Of a DNA stretch of 35,504 bases, positions 26,401 through 35,339 are shown piece by piece; within the stretch, counting starts at the first letter, position 1; the number at the start of each line of letters is the position of its first letter. Below the pieces are notes generated by a model. It was not told where the DNA came from. It was given only the letters and a program-made list of their open reading frames with translations, and searched no databases. Made by a program: the position numbers and the translations under genes. The DNA comes from Muribaculaceae bacterium (GTDB lineage: Bacteria; Bacteroidota; Bacteroidia; Bacteroidales; Muribaculaceae): the NCBI GenBank assembly GCA_022509225.1, contig JAFLTM010000005.1, positions 1 to 35,504 of the forward strand. The letters are read 5' to 3'.

Positions 26401-28025
26401 ATATCAATCACTTCTGAAAGATCCAGACTTTTTGCCGACATGTTTATTTCTCCATTCTTGTTATCATTCCCGATTTCAAGTGTAAGAGCCGTTTCCAAAA
26501 AACCTATTTCATTGTCAATAAGTAAATCCCCCGTTATTGCCTTTCCCTCTTTTTCTAAATTGACAAAAAAACCTTCATATTCTTTCCCCTTCAGTATGAA
26601 TTCGTCTATTACAACTGCCAATTTACCATCCGGATATATGTCTGCCATTGCTCCCGAAGCTGCTATATTACCTTTAACGTCATTGACAGGTATTGAGGGG
26701 AACAATTCACTCAGCAGCAAATGGTCAATTATCACGTCTGCGTCAAACTCGGTCTCCGTTTCCCCTTTTTTTCTTATATTACCTTCAGCTTTTACTTCAA
26801 CAGCCTGTGAAATTATATCAATGTTCCCATTTATATCCCCCAGCAATCTTGATCCGGCAAAATCTCCCTTAACCTGTACATCTCCGATATGAGAGATGGC
26901 ATATTTTATATTCTCTGCCAAAAAATCCAATCCGGGCAATATTGAATTCATTGTTGAGGAAAGAAGTGATATTTCCAATTCATCAATATGCCCCGAGAGT
27001 TCTTCACGCGTCAAAAGATTCAATAACTCTCCTTTAAAAGATATTTTGCCGGTGGATATGTCGCCAAAAAAAAACTTTTCAATGTTAATGAAATCCAAAT
27101 TACCATTTATTGAAACTTCTAATGGAATCGGCTTGTCGAGAAATGAAAGCAAAGGCAATAAAAAGGAGAAATCAGAAGGAGTGATATAACTCTCGGTAAT
27201 ATCAATGCGATGGGTCCCTTTGTTTATGATATCAACAATATTCTCACCCTCTTTCACTGGCAACGAGAATTCCGGGATGTGGAGACGTGTCGCCGGAAGT
27301 TCTATGACTAAATCAGAAAACCCCAAACTATCAGGAGTGACATATCCTTTCAATCCCATTTTTTCAATTTGTGTAAATTCGGGAAGTGACAGTGAAAGTC
27401 TTCTCAAATCCACATGCATCTCTTTCTCCGTTATTCTCGGAAACGACAAATCGGCATTCAAGTCGGAAATATTGATGTCTGCCGGATTAAACTTGCCAAT
27501 CATCTTGGCTGAATCCATCCACTCACGTTTAAATGAAAGTCCGCTCTTACGTAACACGACATTTCGTAAGGCAAGATCAAAGGCTTTGCGTTCCTTTTTT
27601 TTCTCTTTATTTGAGAATGCATCTATAATAAACTTGATGTTAAGCTCTCCCCCCTCTTCCTTTTGCACTATATTGGCATTCAGTCCTATGATTTCCCCGA
27701 ATGTTATTTCAAACCTTTTCTCAGTCAAAAGTTTCCACAACCTTATGCCTGCTCCCACTGTTTCCACTTCAAGACATTTCTCTCCTGTGAGGTCATAAAC
27801 AACCAGACCGGAGACTTCAACCTCACTGAAAGGATAAATTCTCAATTGGTCAATCTCTACATTAGACCCTATAATCTCCGACAACTCTTTCACCACAATC
27901 TTTTTTATATGATTCTGGAATGCCGGGATTGAAATCAGGATATACAACAAGCCATAAATTCCCACCACAATTAATGTGAGAGAAAAAAGCAAGCTTCGCG
28001 CAACTTTATAAATCTGCCTGATCAA
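23493..28025 (-). CDS. TamB-like translocation/assembly module protein (DUF490)
   Basis: 1510-aa ORF with N-terminal TM and beta-rich repeats; C-terminal TamB-like DISATYRVNTNLSDL...VDAVLSVSGNMQQPDITFDIELPT...QIIYLLALNRFYTP. Confidence 0.85.
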   Translation of the reverse strand: MIRQIYKVARSLLFSLTLIVVGIYGLLYILISIPAFQNHIKKIVVKELSEIIGSNVEIDQLRIYPFSEVEVSGLVVYDLTGEKCLEVETVGAGIRLWKLLTEKRFEITFGEIIGLNANIVQKEEGGELNIKFIIDAFSNKEKKKERKAFDLALRNVVLRKSGLSFKREWMDSAKMIGKFNPADINISDLNADLSFPRITEKEMHVDLRRLSLSLPEFTQIEKMGLKGYVTPDSLGFSDLVIELPATRLHIPEFSLPVKEGENIVDIINKGTHRIDITESYITPSDFSFLLPLLSFLDKPIPLEVSINGNLDFINIEKFFFGDISTGKISFKGELLNLLTREELSGHIDELEISLLSSTMNSILPGLDFLAENIKYAISHIGDVQVKGDFAGSRLLGDINGNIDIISQAVEVKAEGNIRKKGETETEFDADVIIDHLLLSELFPSIPVNDVKGNIAASGAMADIYPDGKLAVVIDEFILKGKEYEGFFVNLEKEGKAITGDLLIDNEIGFLETALTLEIGNDNKNGEINMSAKSLDLSEVIDMKAYNGYLINGDISITASGNDMNDVTGDLLMSDFKFESPDKSRNLELERLELNAKSNDGFRNLQLSSDWLEGSVEGDFKVKDVVNEFQWMLHRVMPDFWTYSSPPESNPCDIDFEFSIPVNNELTEFFKLPVRLLVPVNIKGNMSSLDNKASFVLDVPFLQQGRDKLIEGTKILADLDGQTGELNAIVKTIVPVKKGELDLTIDIYANDNKVSTDVKWINTINSNFKGILSIESLLTRNMLSNKPEFKLDINPSVLSMGTADWRLEPCEIKYSGDEISIGHLKIWHGNQFVEINGVASSLYSDVVTITLADIDVDYIFDMLSINYVTFGGTATGEIAGHALLSGDPVAETETLQIVDFSYNGAVIGTCDVTSRWNNESKEVEINADISHDGVLRVLGKGGIWLTKDSLAFDIMANKVPVEFVQPFMSAFSSHVGGFATGDVCLYGTFKDIDMIGQIFADSVAVRLDYTNTVYHGSDSVLLYPGRIEIPSFTLYDKNGNSALLTGELTHRYFHEPSFNFRLSDARNFLCYDTSSEINPDWYGMLYGTGSALVRGVPGLVDISADMTISDNSRFTFVLNDRQYARDYQFLTFSDRRKEALLAKENNAEDFKAKFKKQVAQQNNSPSKFGIDIRATVTPQVMFTLVMDPAAGDKITARGRGAMQVKYNSDDDEMQMYGKYEIEEGNYNFSLQDIILRDFKIKEGSFISFNGNPLAADLDISATYRVNTNLSDLDKSFSTDRDLNRTNVPVDAVLSVSGNMQQPDITFDIELPTLTQDVERKVKSIISTDDMMNRQIIYLLALNRFYTPEYMGASGNGGELAAVASSTISSQLSNILGQLTDKVTVAPSFRSDKGDFSDIEVDVALSSRLLNNRLLINGNFGYRDKSNSSTTFVGDFDVEYLLSRNGNFRLKAYNHFNDQNYYLREALTTQGLGVVFRKDFDTLFPILRKKEKKDKESEVTDSLNVTQPALDN

Positions 28026-28110
28026 AATATATTAAAGGGGATTGGTGGTGAATCCTGTCGGCAATCAAATGCAAAGTTAAATAAATTAAAACTTAACACA
28101 GGTTGCCTTT

Positions 28111-29028
28111 TCAATTATATTTTAAAGTATCTTCCAAGTCATTAAGATCAAAACGATCAAAATAACCGTCATCTACCGATCTTGCCGGTCCGCTCGCTCT
28201 TCCCCGTGCCTGTTTGTCGCGGAACTCTTCATAACTTCTCACTGCATAATGGTTTATTCGGATAACGTCATGCTGTGCATCCCTGTCTTTCCAGCTTGTT
28301 TTAACCCTTTCACCCCTCGAGTCTGCAGCTTTGCCATTGATTCGTGCAGCCTCATGGCAGCCAATCATGCCATAAACCCTACGTGGATTCATTATACTTT
28401 TCACATGATGGTTAAGTGGATGTTGCGGCATAGAATGGCGGTGGAATCTTTGCATCACCGGGAGATCTGTTCTCTTTCTTTCTCCTGAACTCCCAAATGT
28501 TAGCCAATTAATCTCCACAACGGGATATTTTTCTTTGTCTTTCAAGTATTCGGGAATGGAATTGTGCTTTATGGGAACAATGAATTCATCCATGTCAATC
28601 ACTGCAAGCCATCTTGTTTCGAAACGATGACGCAGCAGGCAATCGTCATAAGCTGCAAGTTGTTTCCGATAACCCGGAAACCAGGTATAGTCAACTATAC
28701 CACGCTGGATATAAGGCTCTAAAATCTCTTTTGTGTTGTCGGTGCTTCCGTTGTCATAAACATAGAATTTTTCAACTCCCTTTGAAATGTGCCAGTCAAG
28801 CCATTCTTTAAAATATGGCCCTTCATCTTTGGCAATCACACACACCGATAGATAGTGACTTGGGGTTTGGGTATTTCTTTTTATTTCTCTTTTAAGTTTC
28901 AGTGCATTGAGCGGACCGAACCTCAAAATGCCCCGCCACCGGTTACGAGTCTGTTTGTGGGGAATCACCCCGGCTATTATTTCTGCCAAAACTTTGTTCA
29001 TCTCATCCAATCCCGACGTTACGTCCAA
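28111..29028 (-). CDS. Glycosyltransferase, GT92/GT2-like (alternative start at 29001)
   Basis: LSVCVIAKDEGPYFKEWLDWHISKGVEKFYVYDNGSTDNT...LAVIDMDEFIVP. Confidence 0.82.
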   Translation of the reverse strand: MDVTSGLDEMNKVLAEIIAGVIPHKQTRNRWRGILRFGPLNALKLKREIKRNTQTPSHYLSVCVIAKDEGPYFKEWLDWHISKGVEKFYVYDNGSTDNTKEILEPYIQRGIVDYTWFPGYRKQLAAYDDCLLRHRFETRWLAVIDMDEFIVPIKHNSIPEYLKDKEKYPVVEINWLTFGSSGERKRTDLPVMQRFHRHSMPQHPLNHHVKSIMNPRRVYGMIGCHEAARINGKAADSRGERVKTSWKDRDAQHDVIRINHYAVRSYEEFRDKQARGRASGPARSVDDGYFDRFDLNDLEDTLKYN

Positions 29029-29074
29029 ATGTAGAAAAAATATTATAACAGCACAAATTTGTTCATTTCATATT

Positions 29075-30085
29075 TTAAAGTTCGAAGGTTGATTTCTCCG
29101 GTAGAATCGATTCAAAAGCAGCCATAATATCCGACATCAAGGTGTCATAATTCCTGATATGTTTGTTATCATTGATGCAAATTAGAGAATATTCCTGATT
29201 ACGAATGGCTTTTATAGCTTTTTTGGGTTTCACCATTAGGGGAAACATCTTTGTGTCTTTGTAAGTGTTGTAAGGTTCAAAGTTTCCCCGACATATCTGC
29301 CAAGTACGGAACAGCTCATGGGTGTGGTCGCTCTTATCGCGAAAACGATTTGAGGATGTGGCATAGAGGTTTTCTTCCGCAAACTCCCAAGCCTCTTCAA
29401 ACGTCTTTTTCAGATATGGCTGGGCATTGTGATGAACACGAAGGGTTATAAATTTACCATACGGCAATAAAAGCTTATTCATTCGGTCTTTACCCTTGTA
29501 TTCCCGATTTATCCATTTATCACGGAATTCTTTAAAAACCTCCCGCTTATCAAATCTGGCATTGATGATCTCGATATTATTTTTCAACATAGTGTAATAT
29601 GGCGACCATTCGGGATTGTATTGAAACACAGCTATATCACAGGGTAAGCCGTTTTTAAAGAAACGTTCCACGGGGGTTGGGCGCAACAGATAGAAATCAT
29701 CGTTGAAATAAACGAAATGCTCTGAAAGTCCGGGGATCTTATGTATATATCTTTCAATTACACCTGAATTAAAGGTGGGTAGATATTGGGCTGGTATGAT
29801 ATCCTTGTGTTCGACAAGATGGATTTTAGGATGTGAGACATCGAGCCATTCCGGTTTTTGACCGCAAGTCAGGAAGTGTATCTTATTCACCCACGGGGCG
29901 AATTTCTCAACCCCTCTGAACCAATATTTCAGAAAACCGTAATCCCGGAATCTTTCCATGCCGGTGTTGTATGTGTCGGTATTTTCCATCCCTTTAGCCC
30001 TGGCGAAATCTTCCTGCCATTTAGGATCGTTCATATCGACCCATACAATTACAAAATCTATGGGAAAATCGTTACTCATTTTCAT
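29075..30085 (-). CDS. Stealth-family protein (capsular polysaccharide phosphotransferase-like)
   Basis: IDFVIVWVDMNDPKW, KIHFLTCGQKPEWLD, HFVYFNDDFYLLRP. Confidence 0.87.
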   Translation of the reverse strand: MKMSNDFPIDFVIVWVDMNDPKWQEDFARAKGMENTDTYNTGMERFRDYGFLKYWFRGVEKFAPWVNKIHFLTCGQKPEWLDVSHPKIHLVEHKDIIPAQYLPTFNSGVIERYIHKIPGLSEHFVYFNDDFYLLRPTPVERFFKNGLPCDIAVFQYNPEWSPYYTMLKNNIEIINARFDKREVFKEFRDKWINREYKGKDRMNKLLLPYGKFITLRVHHNAQPYLKKTFEEAWEFAEENLYATSSNRFRDKSDHTHELFRTWQICRGNFEPYNTYKDTKMFPLMVKPKKAIKAIRNQEYSLICINDNKHIRNYDTLMSDIMAAFESILPEKSTFEL

Positions 30086-31284
30086 AATGTTTCAAGCATT
30101 CTCAACCATTGGTTGCCTATCTTTTCCGAAGAATATCTTTTCACGTTGTCCATTGCATTTTCAGCCATCTGTGTTCTCTTATCTTCATTTCTCATAAGTT
30201 CTTTCAACTTATGGGCATATTCCGTGATATCACCAAACCGATCTACTATAACTCCGTTTACGCCATCTTCAACTACATCTTTTAAAGATGCGTAAGAATT
30301 GAACGCCATCGGGACACAACCGTAGGCTTGTGCTTCTAAAATAGAGAGCGGAAGTCCCTCATATTCTGAGGTTGTCATCAAGATGGAAGATTCTTTTAGG
30401 AAGTGTTCACTCGGTTGCCATCCATGAAAGCTAACATTTTTCAATCCTAATGATTTTATCAGACGTTTCACGATGTCGGTGTTATGACCCGACCCCACGA
30501 TATCAAGATGCCAATCTTTGAATTTCGGATCCTTTTCAATCTCACTCCATATTTTCAATGCCAGTGACATGCGTTTTTGGATTTCATCCATCCTGCTTAA
30601 AATAAGGATCTGTTTTTTCTTACCGGCTATCAAGTCTTTTTTTTCCTTAAAATCTTTTTTTTCATCTGTTTCAAAAATATTTGGAATCGCCTTGAATTTA
30701 GAGTTATCATCAAATCCTCCAATCTTACAATAATCTTCTATATAGCCATCTGAAAGCAAGATAATTCGGTCGTTGTTTTGATATGTAGATTCATAAATTT
30801 TATTGAATTTAATCCTTCTTGGAAGCTTCAGCAGGGGGTAAAATGAAACTCTTAACCAATAAGCCGGATTGTAAGGATTGAGTTTAAGAAGATGCATTCC
30901 CGAAGTGAATGTGGGTTTCTTCATCTCGCTACCTGGAGCGAAGTGTTGCATGAAGATGGTCTTTACATCCATTCCGGTTGATTTTACCGCTTTTGTAATT
31001 GACTTGTCCCTGAAAAAACGGCTCATATTCACGACCACGTCTATCCGGTTTTCCGTGATAAAATTAGCAAGGTTCTTTTCAAAAGTTGCAGGGAGTCCGG
31101 GCAACTTTATGACATCTCTGTAAATGGATTTTTTTGCTCCGTCTGATTTTTTTCTGAATGCATGCAACACCTCCCATTTCCCCGAGTCCTTCAAAGATTT
31201 TGCAATCCTGAATGTAGCCACCTCGAGTCCACCCTTGGAAGTGGAGTCACAAAAGTTTTCAGTATAAAAAAGTATTCTTTTCAT
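30082..31284 (-). CDS. GT4-like glycosyltransferase (group 1)
   Basis: ILILSRMDEIQKRMSLALKIWSEI...VGSGHNTDIVKRLI...MTTSEYEGLPLSILEAQAYGCVPMAF; ATGA overlap with the Stealth gene. Confidence 0.88.
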   Translation of the reverse strand: MKRILFYTENFCDSTSKGGLEVATFRIAKSLKDSGKWEVLHAFRKKSDGAKKSIYRDVIKLPGLPATFEKNLANFITENRIDVVVNMSRFFRDKSITKAVKSTGMDVKTIFMQHFAPGSEMKKPTFTSGMHLLKLNPYNPAYWLRVSFYPLLKLPRRIKFNKIYESTYQNNDRIILLSDGYIEDYCKIGGFDDNSKFKAIPNIFETDEKKDFKEKKDLIAGKKKQILILSRMDEIQKRMSLALKIWSEIEKDPKFKDWHLDIVGSGHNTDIVKRLIKSLGLKNVSFHGWQPSEHFLKESSILMTTSEYEGLPLSILEAQAYGCVPMAFNSYASLKDVVEDGVNGVIVDRFGDITEYAHKLKELMRNEDKRTQMAENAMDNVKRYSSEKIGNQWLRMLETL

Positions 31285-33110
31285 GGCTTGTCGGATATTG
31301 AATCCGGATAATGTTTCAGGAGATTGAATTTCAAGATAAGGTCACTTATCTTTTTAGCATTCTTAAGGGATTCAATTTCCTCATTTGAAAGATCCTTTGA
31401 TGGCACACCGTTCAAATCGCCGGCAGTGCCGACTGCAATCCCAGGGAAGTTAGGGTCAAACACTGACGAACCCATTCCTCTCCATTCGTAGTCATCCAAT
31501 TGGAGTAAATCGATTATTGTGGAATAGATATCCACCTGACCCATTTCTCCCTCATATCTTCCTGATACCGGCGAATTAAGGATAATCAACGGCGTGTGTT
31601 GATGCGGATCCACAAATTCGGCTGATGCCGGGTTAGTTAGGGCATCACGTCTGTCTGTCGCAAGGCCTTCATGGTCACCTGTAATCACAACCATGGTGTC
31701 GTCCCAATCAGTTCGCGATTTGAGATAGTCAATAAGTGTTTTTAATGATGCGTCAGTGTAATGAGCCGTAATCATATAATCTTTAATAATCTTTGGATAT
31801 TCACCCTCGAAATTTATTGTGCGTAGGTGCCGGGGGAGATCGAAAGGATTATGGCCTGAATTGGTAACAGTCATTATCATTACCCTTTCCCCCGGTATCC
31901 ATAAACTGTCGTATTCTATTTTTTCCACGATCTGCCTCATAAGTGAGCCGTCGCTCAGTCTCTTTGTGCGGCCTGTTGTTTCATCTATGACGAAATCCTC
32001 CTGATATTCCGTTTTGTCATAGCCGAAGGCTTTCGCCACGCGGGCCTGATTCCAGACGTATGGCTTGTCGGGAGTGAAAAGGATGGTTTTGCCGCCCCGT
32101 TCCTTTAAGGCTTTCGGCAGACTGAAATAAGTGTTATCCGCTGCATCGTAGGCATACACCTTGTTATACATTGGAATAAGCCCTGTCGTTACCTGCAGTT
32201 GACCCTCGATTGAACGGCCGGACCCTACCTGGGTCACCACGTTAGGTGCATAGAAAGAAGTGGAATCAGAAATCCATTCGTTTAAGTTGGGGGTTATCTC
32301 CTTCCCTTCAATCTTTGCTCCTATCGGCCAGCTTTCCAGTGATTCACATAAAACAATTACCAAATTACGTGGCACACTCCGTTGAGTCCTTGCCATATCC
32401 TCCAGATATCTTTTTTCCTTTTGCGAATGCATATCAATCCAGCTTGCAACCGCATCCTTATCTTCCGAGCTCAGGGATGCGGATGATTTATAATAATCAT
32501 GTACCAGATAGCCGGCGAGGGAATACATCGGTGGAATGGAACTCGAAAGATAAGCGTATTCGCTCATTTGGTCCATTCTTTTCAGGCTTCCTCCGTTGGG
32601 AATATCTGCTATCCATACCACGATTGCCAGGATTATTATTGAAAAAAAATAGGGATAAACCGAAGGTAATGTTCTTTTAATCTTATTGGAAAACGAATAG
32701 AAAAGATAGGCGCCTAATGTTGAAAGAGGCAAAAAAATGAAATACCATTTAAAAGAGTCCCATACGCTTGCCTGAAAATCGGAAAGGTTTCCCACAAGTC
32801 CATAGCTATGCAGGGGGATTGCGTTATAATATGTCCTACAATACATCAGGTTTGCGATAAACCATATATCAAAAATAAGGAGCCAGACGGTTTGGATGAG
32901 TCCGTTTTTTGAAAAGACCGATGGCAAGGAGAGGAAAAAGGCGCATATCAACAAGACGGGATAGAACACGAAATAAGACATCGGCCGGAATGTAGTCTGC
33001 GCCATCCAAAAGATATCAAACATCAGAACCGTCCCCAAAGACACAATCCACCAGAAAAGGAACGATCCGGAAAAAACCTTATTAAGATTTAGTTTAGGTT
33101 TTATTCTCAC
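31281..33110 (-). CDS. LTA-synthase-like membrane sulfatase-fold protein
   Basis: N-terminal TM helices then NLVIVLCESLESWPIGA...VVTQVGSGRSIEGQL...MVVITGDHEGLA. Confidence 0.85.
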   Translation of the reverse strand: MRIKPKLNLNKVFSGSFLFWWIVSLGTVLMFDIFWMAQTTFRPMSYFVFYPVLLICAFFLSLPSVFSKNGLIQTVWLLIFDIWFIANLMYCRTYYNAIPLHSYGLVGNLSDFQASVWDSFKWYFIFLPLSTLGAYLFYSFSNKIKRTLPSVYPYFFSIIILAIVVWIADIPNGGSLKRMDQMSEYAYLSSSIPPMYSLAGYLVHDYYKSSASLSSEDKDAVASWIDMHSQKEKRYLEDMARTQRSVPRNLVIVLCESLESWPIGAKIEGKEITPNLNEWISDSTSFYAPNVVTQVGSGRSIEGQLQVTTGLIPMYNKVYAYDAADNTYFSLPKALKERGGKTILFTPDKPYVWNQARVAKAFGYDKTEYQEDFVIDETTGRTKRLSDGSLMRQIVEKIEYDSLWIPGERVMIMTVTNSGHNPFDLPRHLRTINFEGEYPKIIKDYMITAHYTDASLKTLIDYLKSRTDWDDTMVVITGDHEGLATDRRDALTNPASAEFVDPHQHTPLIILNSPVSGRYEGEMGQVDIYSTIIDLLQLDDYEWRGMGSSVFDPNFPGIAVGTAGDLNGVPSKDLSNEEIESLKNAKKISDLILKFNLLKHYPDSISDKP

Positions 33111-33119
33111 CCTAATTTA

Positions 33120-34055
33120 TCATTCATTCATTATCAATTTGCGGGCTATTGTTCCGGGGATTAGTTCATTGACTCCTCCCTTTAGATATCGGTAACTACA
33201 TTTTTGAAAGAATTCCGCATCACACATTTTCTTAAATTCTATTTCGGAATAGGGCATATTTCCATAAGTATACCACAATTCATGGATACCATCCTGAAAG
33301 ACTTTAGGCATTTTTTCAAAGAGTTTCTTGGCTTCCTCATTATGGGTGACAAGGACTTTGAAAAGCATGTGCACCAAAAAATAATCGGCTGAACGCTGCT
33401 CCCTTCTCCAATATTCAAATACAAGCTCTTTCCACATTTTCATCAAGGGATCCCCTTTCTTTGCACGTATAAAGCATGATTGTACAAACATGTGTTGGTA
33501 AATCCTGGGACTTGTGATAAACATGAAAAAATCTGATTCCTGAATATAAGATGGAATATCTGAAACCAAAAAGTCAGTTGCATCAAACCAATAACCGCCG
33601 TTTTCCGCCAATAATGCAATCCTTACTATATCTGAAAAGTTGGCGGGAACTATTTTTTTATTTTTCCATTTATCAATAATGTAATCAGGCAACTGCATGT
33701 AGTCATACATGCTTTTTTCATTAAGCACTATGACTTTATCCCCATATTTTGCCTTTACGCTTTGTATGCATCTCTTCACTATCTCGGGTGCATTATTTAC
33801 ATCCTGAAACCATAACATGTAAATCTTTTCCTTTTCCGGATCGTATTCCTTGGATATTGTGTCTTCTGCATACAAGGTTTTTACAAACGGCACATACTTT
33901 TCCAAATGTTTAATTTTCATAGCCCCGTAATGATTCAACCTCACAAACCTTCTATCTTCACGTGGTCTCCATATCCAATTGGTTATATGCCCTTTCCATA
34001 TAAATTTCAACCATGGTAGCACACCCACTATTGCAGCATCGTTATAATCACTCAT
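33120..34055 (-). CDS. Capsular polysaccharide synthesis protein / GT32-like glycosyltransferase
   Basis: KIYMLWFQDVNNAPEIVKRCIQSVKAKYGD...NFSDIVRIALLAENGGYWFDATDFLVSDIP. Confidence 0.82.
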   Translation of the reverse strand: MSDYNDAAIVGVLPWLKFIWKGHITNWIWRPREDRRFVRLNHYGAMKIKHLEKYVPFVKTLYAEDTISKEYDPEKEKIYMLWFQDVNNAPEIVKRCIQSVKAKYGDKVIVLNEKSMYDYMQLPDYIIDKWKNKKIVPANFSDIVRIALLAENGGYWFDATDFLVSDIPSYIQESDFFMFITSPRIYQHMFVQSCFIRAKKGDPLMKMWKELVFEYWRREQRSADYFLVHMLFKVLVTHNEEAKKLFEKMPKVFQDGIHELWYTYGNMPYSEIEFKKMCDAEFFQKCSYRYLKGGVNELIPGTIARKLIMNE

Positions 34056-34147
34056 CTTTTTTGATTATTTCAATAATTTTTCACAAAAATCTAACTGATA
34101 ATTTTTTATATTATTTTTTCAAGAATCAATGTCACCAATGATTTATC

Positions 34148-35317
34148 TCATATCTCGCGGATATTAATTAATGTGTCGCCTACGTTGTCTCCGTCATAAA
34201 TCACCGACCAGGAATCAATCTCCGGCACCAGCCCCTCAAGATATTTGATATTTTTAGTGAACTCGGCATGGAAGGCTTTTGATGCCTTGATCTCATAGAG
34301 ATGCAAACCTCCGGATTTGCTTTTTGCCACAACATCTACCTCCTTTCCGGAATGCTCGCGATAAAAATTCATGTCAGGCTCCTTTCCTTGATTATACCTT
34401 TGCTTTAAAAGCTCACCCATCGCCAGGTTCTCAAAAAGGATGCCTCTATATGGAGATTTCTCTATCTGGTTTTCATTCTCTAAGCCAAGCAGATATGCAA
34501 GCAAACCGGTATCATAGAAGTATAGTTTGGGCATTTTTGTCAATCTCTTGTTCAAATTGATATGATAAGGAGCCACCCTATACACTATGTATGATGCCAT
34601 AAGAACTGAAAGCCACTCGGTTACGGTGGTGGCACTCACACCCACCTCTTTCGATATGGCGACAGCATTAAATTCCGAGCCGCACCGGGCAGCTGTCATT
34701 TTCAAAAAGATTTGAAACTTCAACAGATCTTTCACATTCAATAAATCCCTTACATCTCGCTCTATGTATGTGTTTACATAATTGCGATAAAAAAGATCGA
34801 CAGGGATATTCTCTGCCACCACACCCGGATAAGACCCTCTCCACATAAGATACTCTATAGACAAGCTATATAGATCTCGCTCTATCAGCTCCGGAAACGA
34901 CAATGGCAGAAGCGTGAACATGGCAACACGTCCCGCTAAAGATTGGGTCACACCTTTTATGAGAGCAAAATTGGCGCTCCCGGTAATTATATACCTTATA
35001 TCTTTGTCTTGATCGACAGCAACCTGGATTGATGACATTATCTCCGGCACATTCTGCGCCTCATCAATTATGGCATTTTTTCCTAATGAATCTAAGAAAG
35101 ATTTGGGGTGATCCCTTGCCAAAACCCTTGCATCCAGATCCTCTAAATTCACATACTTATAATCAGGGAAAAGATGCTTGCATAATTGAGTCTTACCCGA
35201 ACGACGTGGTCCCGTTATCACAGTCACAGAAAAAAAAGGCTGGGCATCAAGCACATATCTGGATAAAAGTCTCGGAATATACATCTTCTCTAATATTTTC
35301 CTAACAAATTTAATCAT
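34148..35317 (-). CDS. AAA ATPase with C-terminal DUF4143
   Basis: TGPRRSGKTQL Walker A, NAIIDEAQNVPEI Walker B, YFYDTGLLAYLLGLE, RGILFENLAMGEL, EVDVV...LYEIKASK; ATG 35317 preferred over GTG 35377 inside the repeat. Confidence 0.88.
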   Translation of the reverse strand: MIKFVRKILEKMYIPRLLSRYVLDAQPFFSVTVITGPRRSGKTQLCKHLFPDYKYVNLEDLDARVLARDHPKSFLDSLGKNAIIDEAQNVPEIMSSIQVAVDQDKDIRYIITGSANFALIKGVTQSLAGRVAMFTLLPLSFPELIERDLYSLSIEYLMWRGSYPGVVAENIPVDLFYRNYVNTYIERDVRDLLNVKDLLKFQIFLKMTAARCGSEFNAVAISKEVGVSATTVTEWLSVLMASYIVYRVAPYHINLNKRLTKMPKLYFYDTGLLAYLLGLENENQIEKSPYRGILFENLAMGELLKQRYNQGKEPDMNFYREHSGKEVDVVAKSKSGGLHLYEIKASKAFHAEFTKNIKYLEGLVPEIDSWSVIYDGDNVGDTLINIREI

Positions 35318-35339
35318 TATTTTTAAAATATACAAGTTC

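Noticed and set aside
26440-27798. Series of antisense ORFs (150, 97, 197 aa) opposite the TamB-like gene
   Set aside because: Ser/Pro/Phe-rich low-complexity shadow translations with no domain; opposite a 1510-aa ORF with clear family features.
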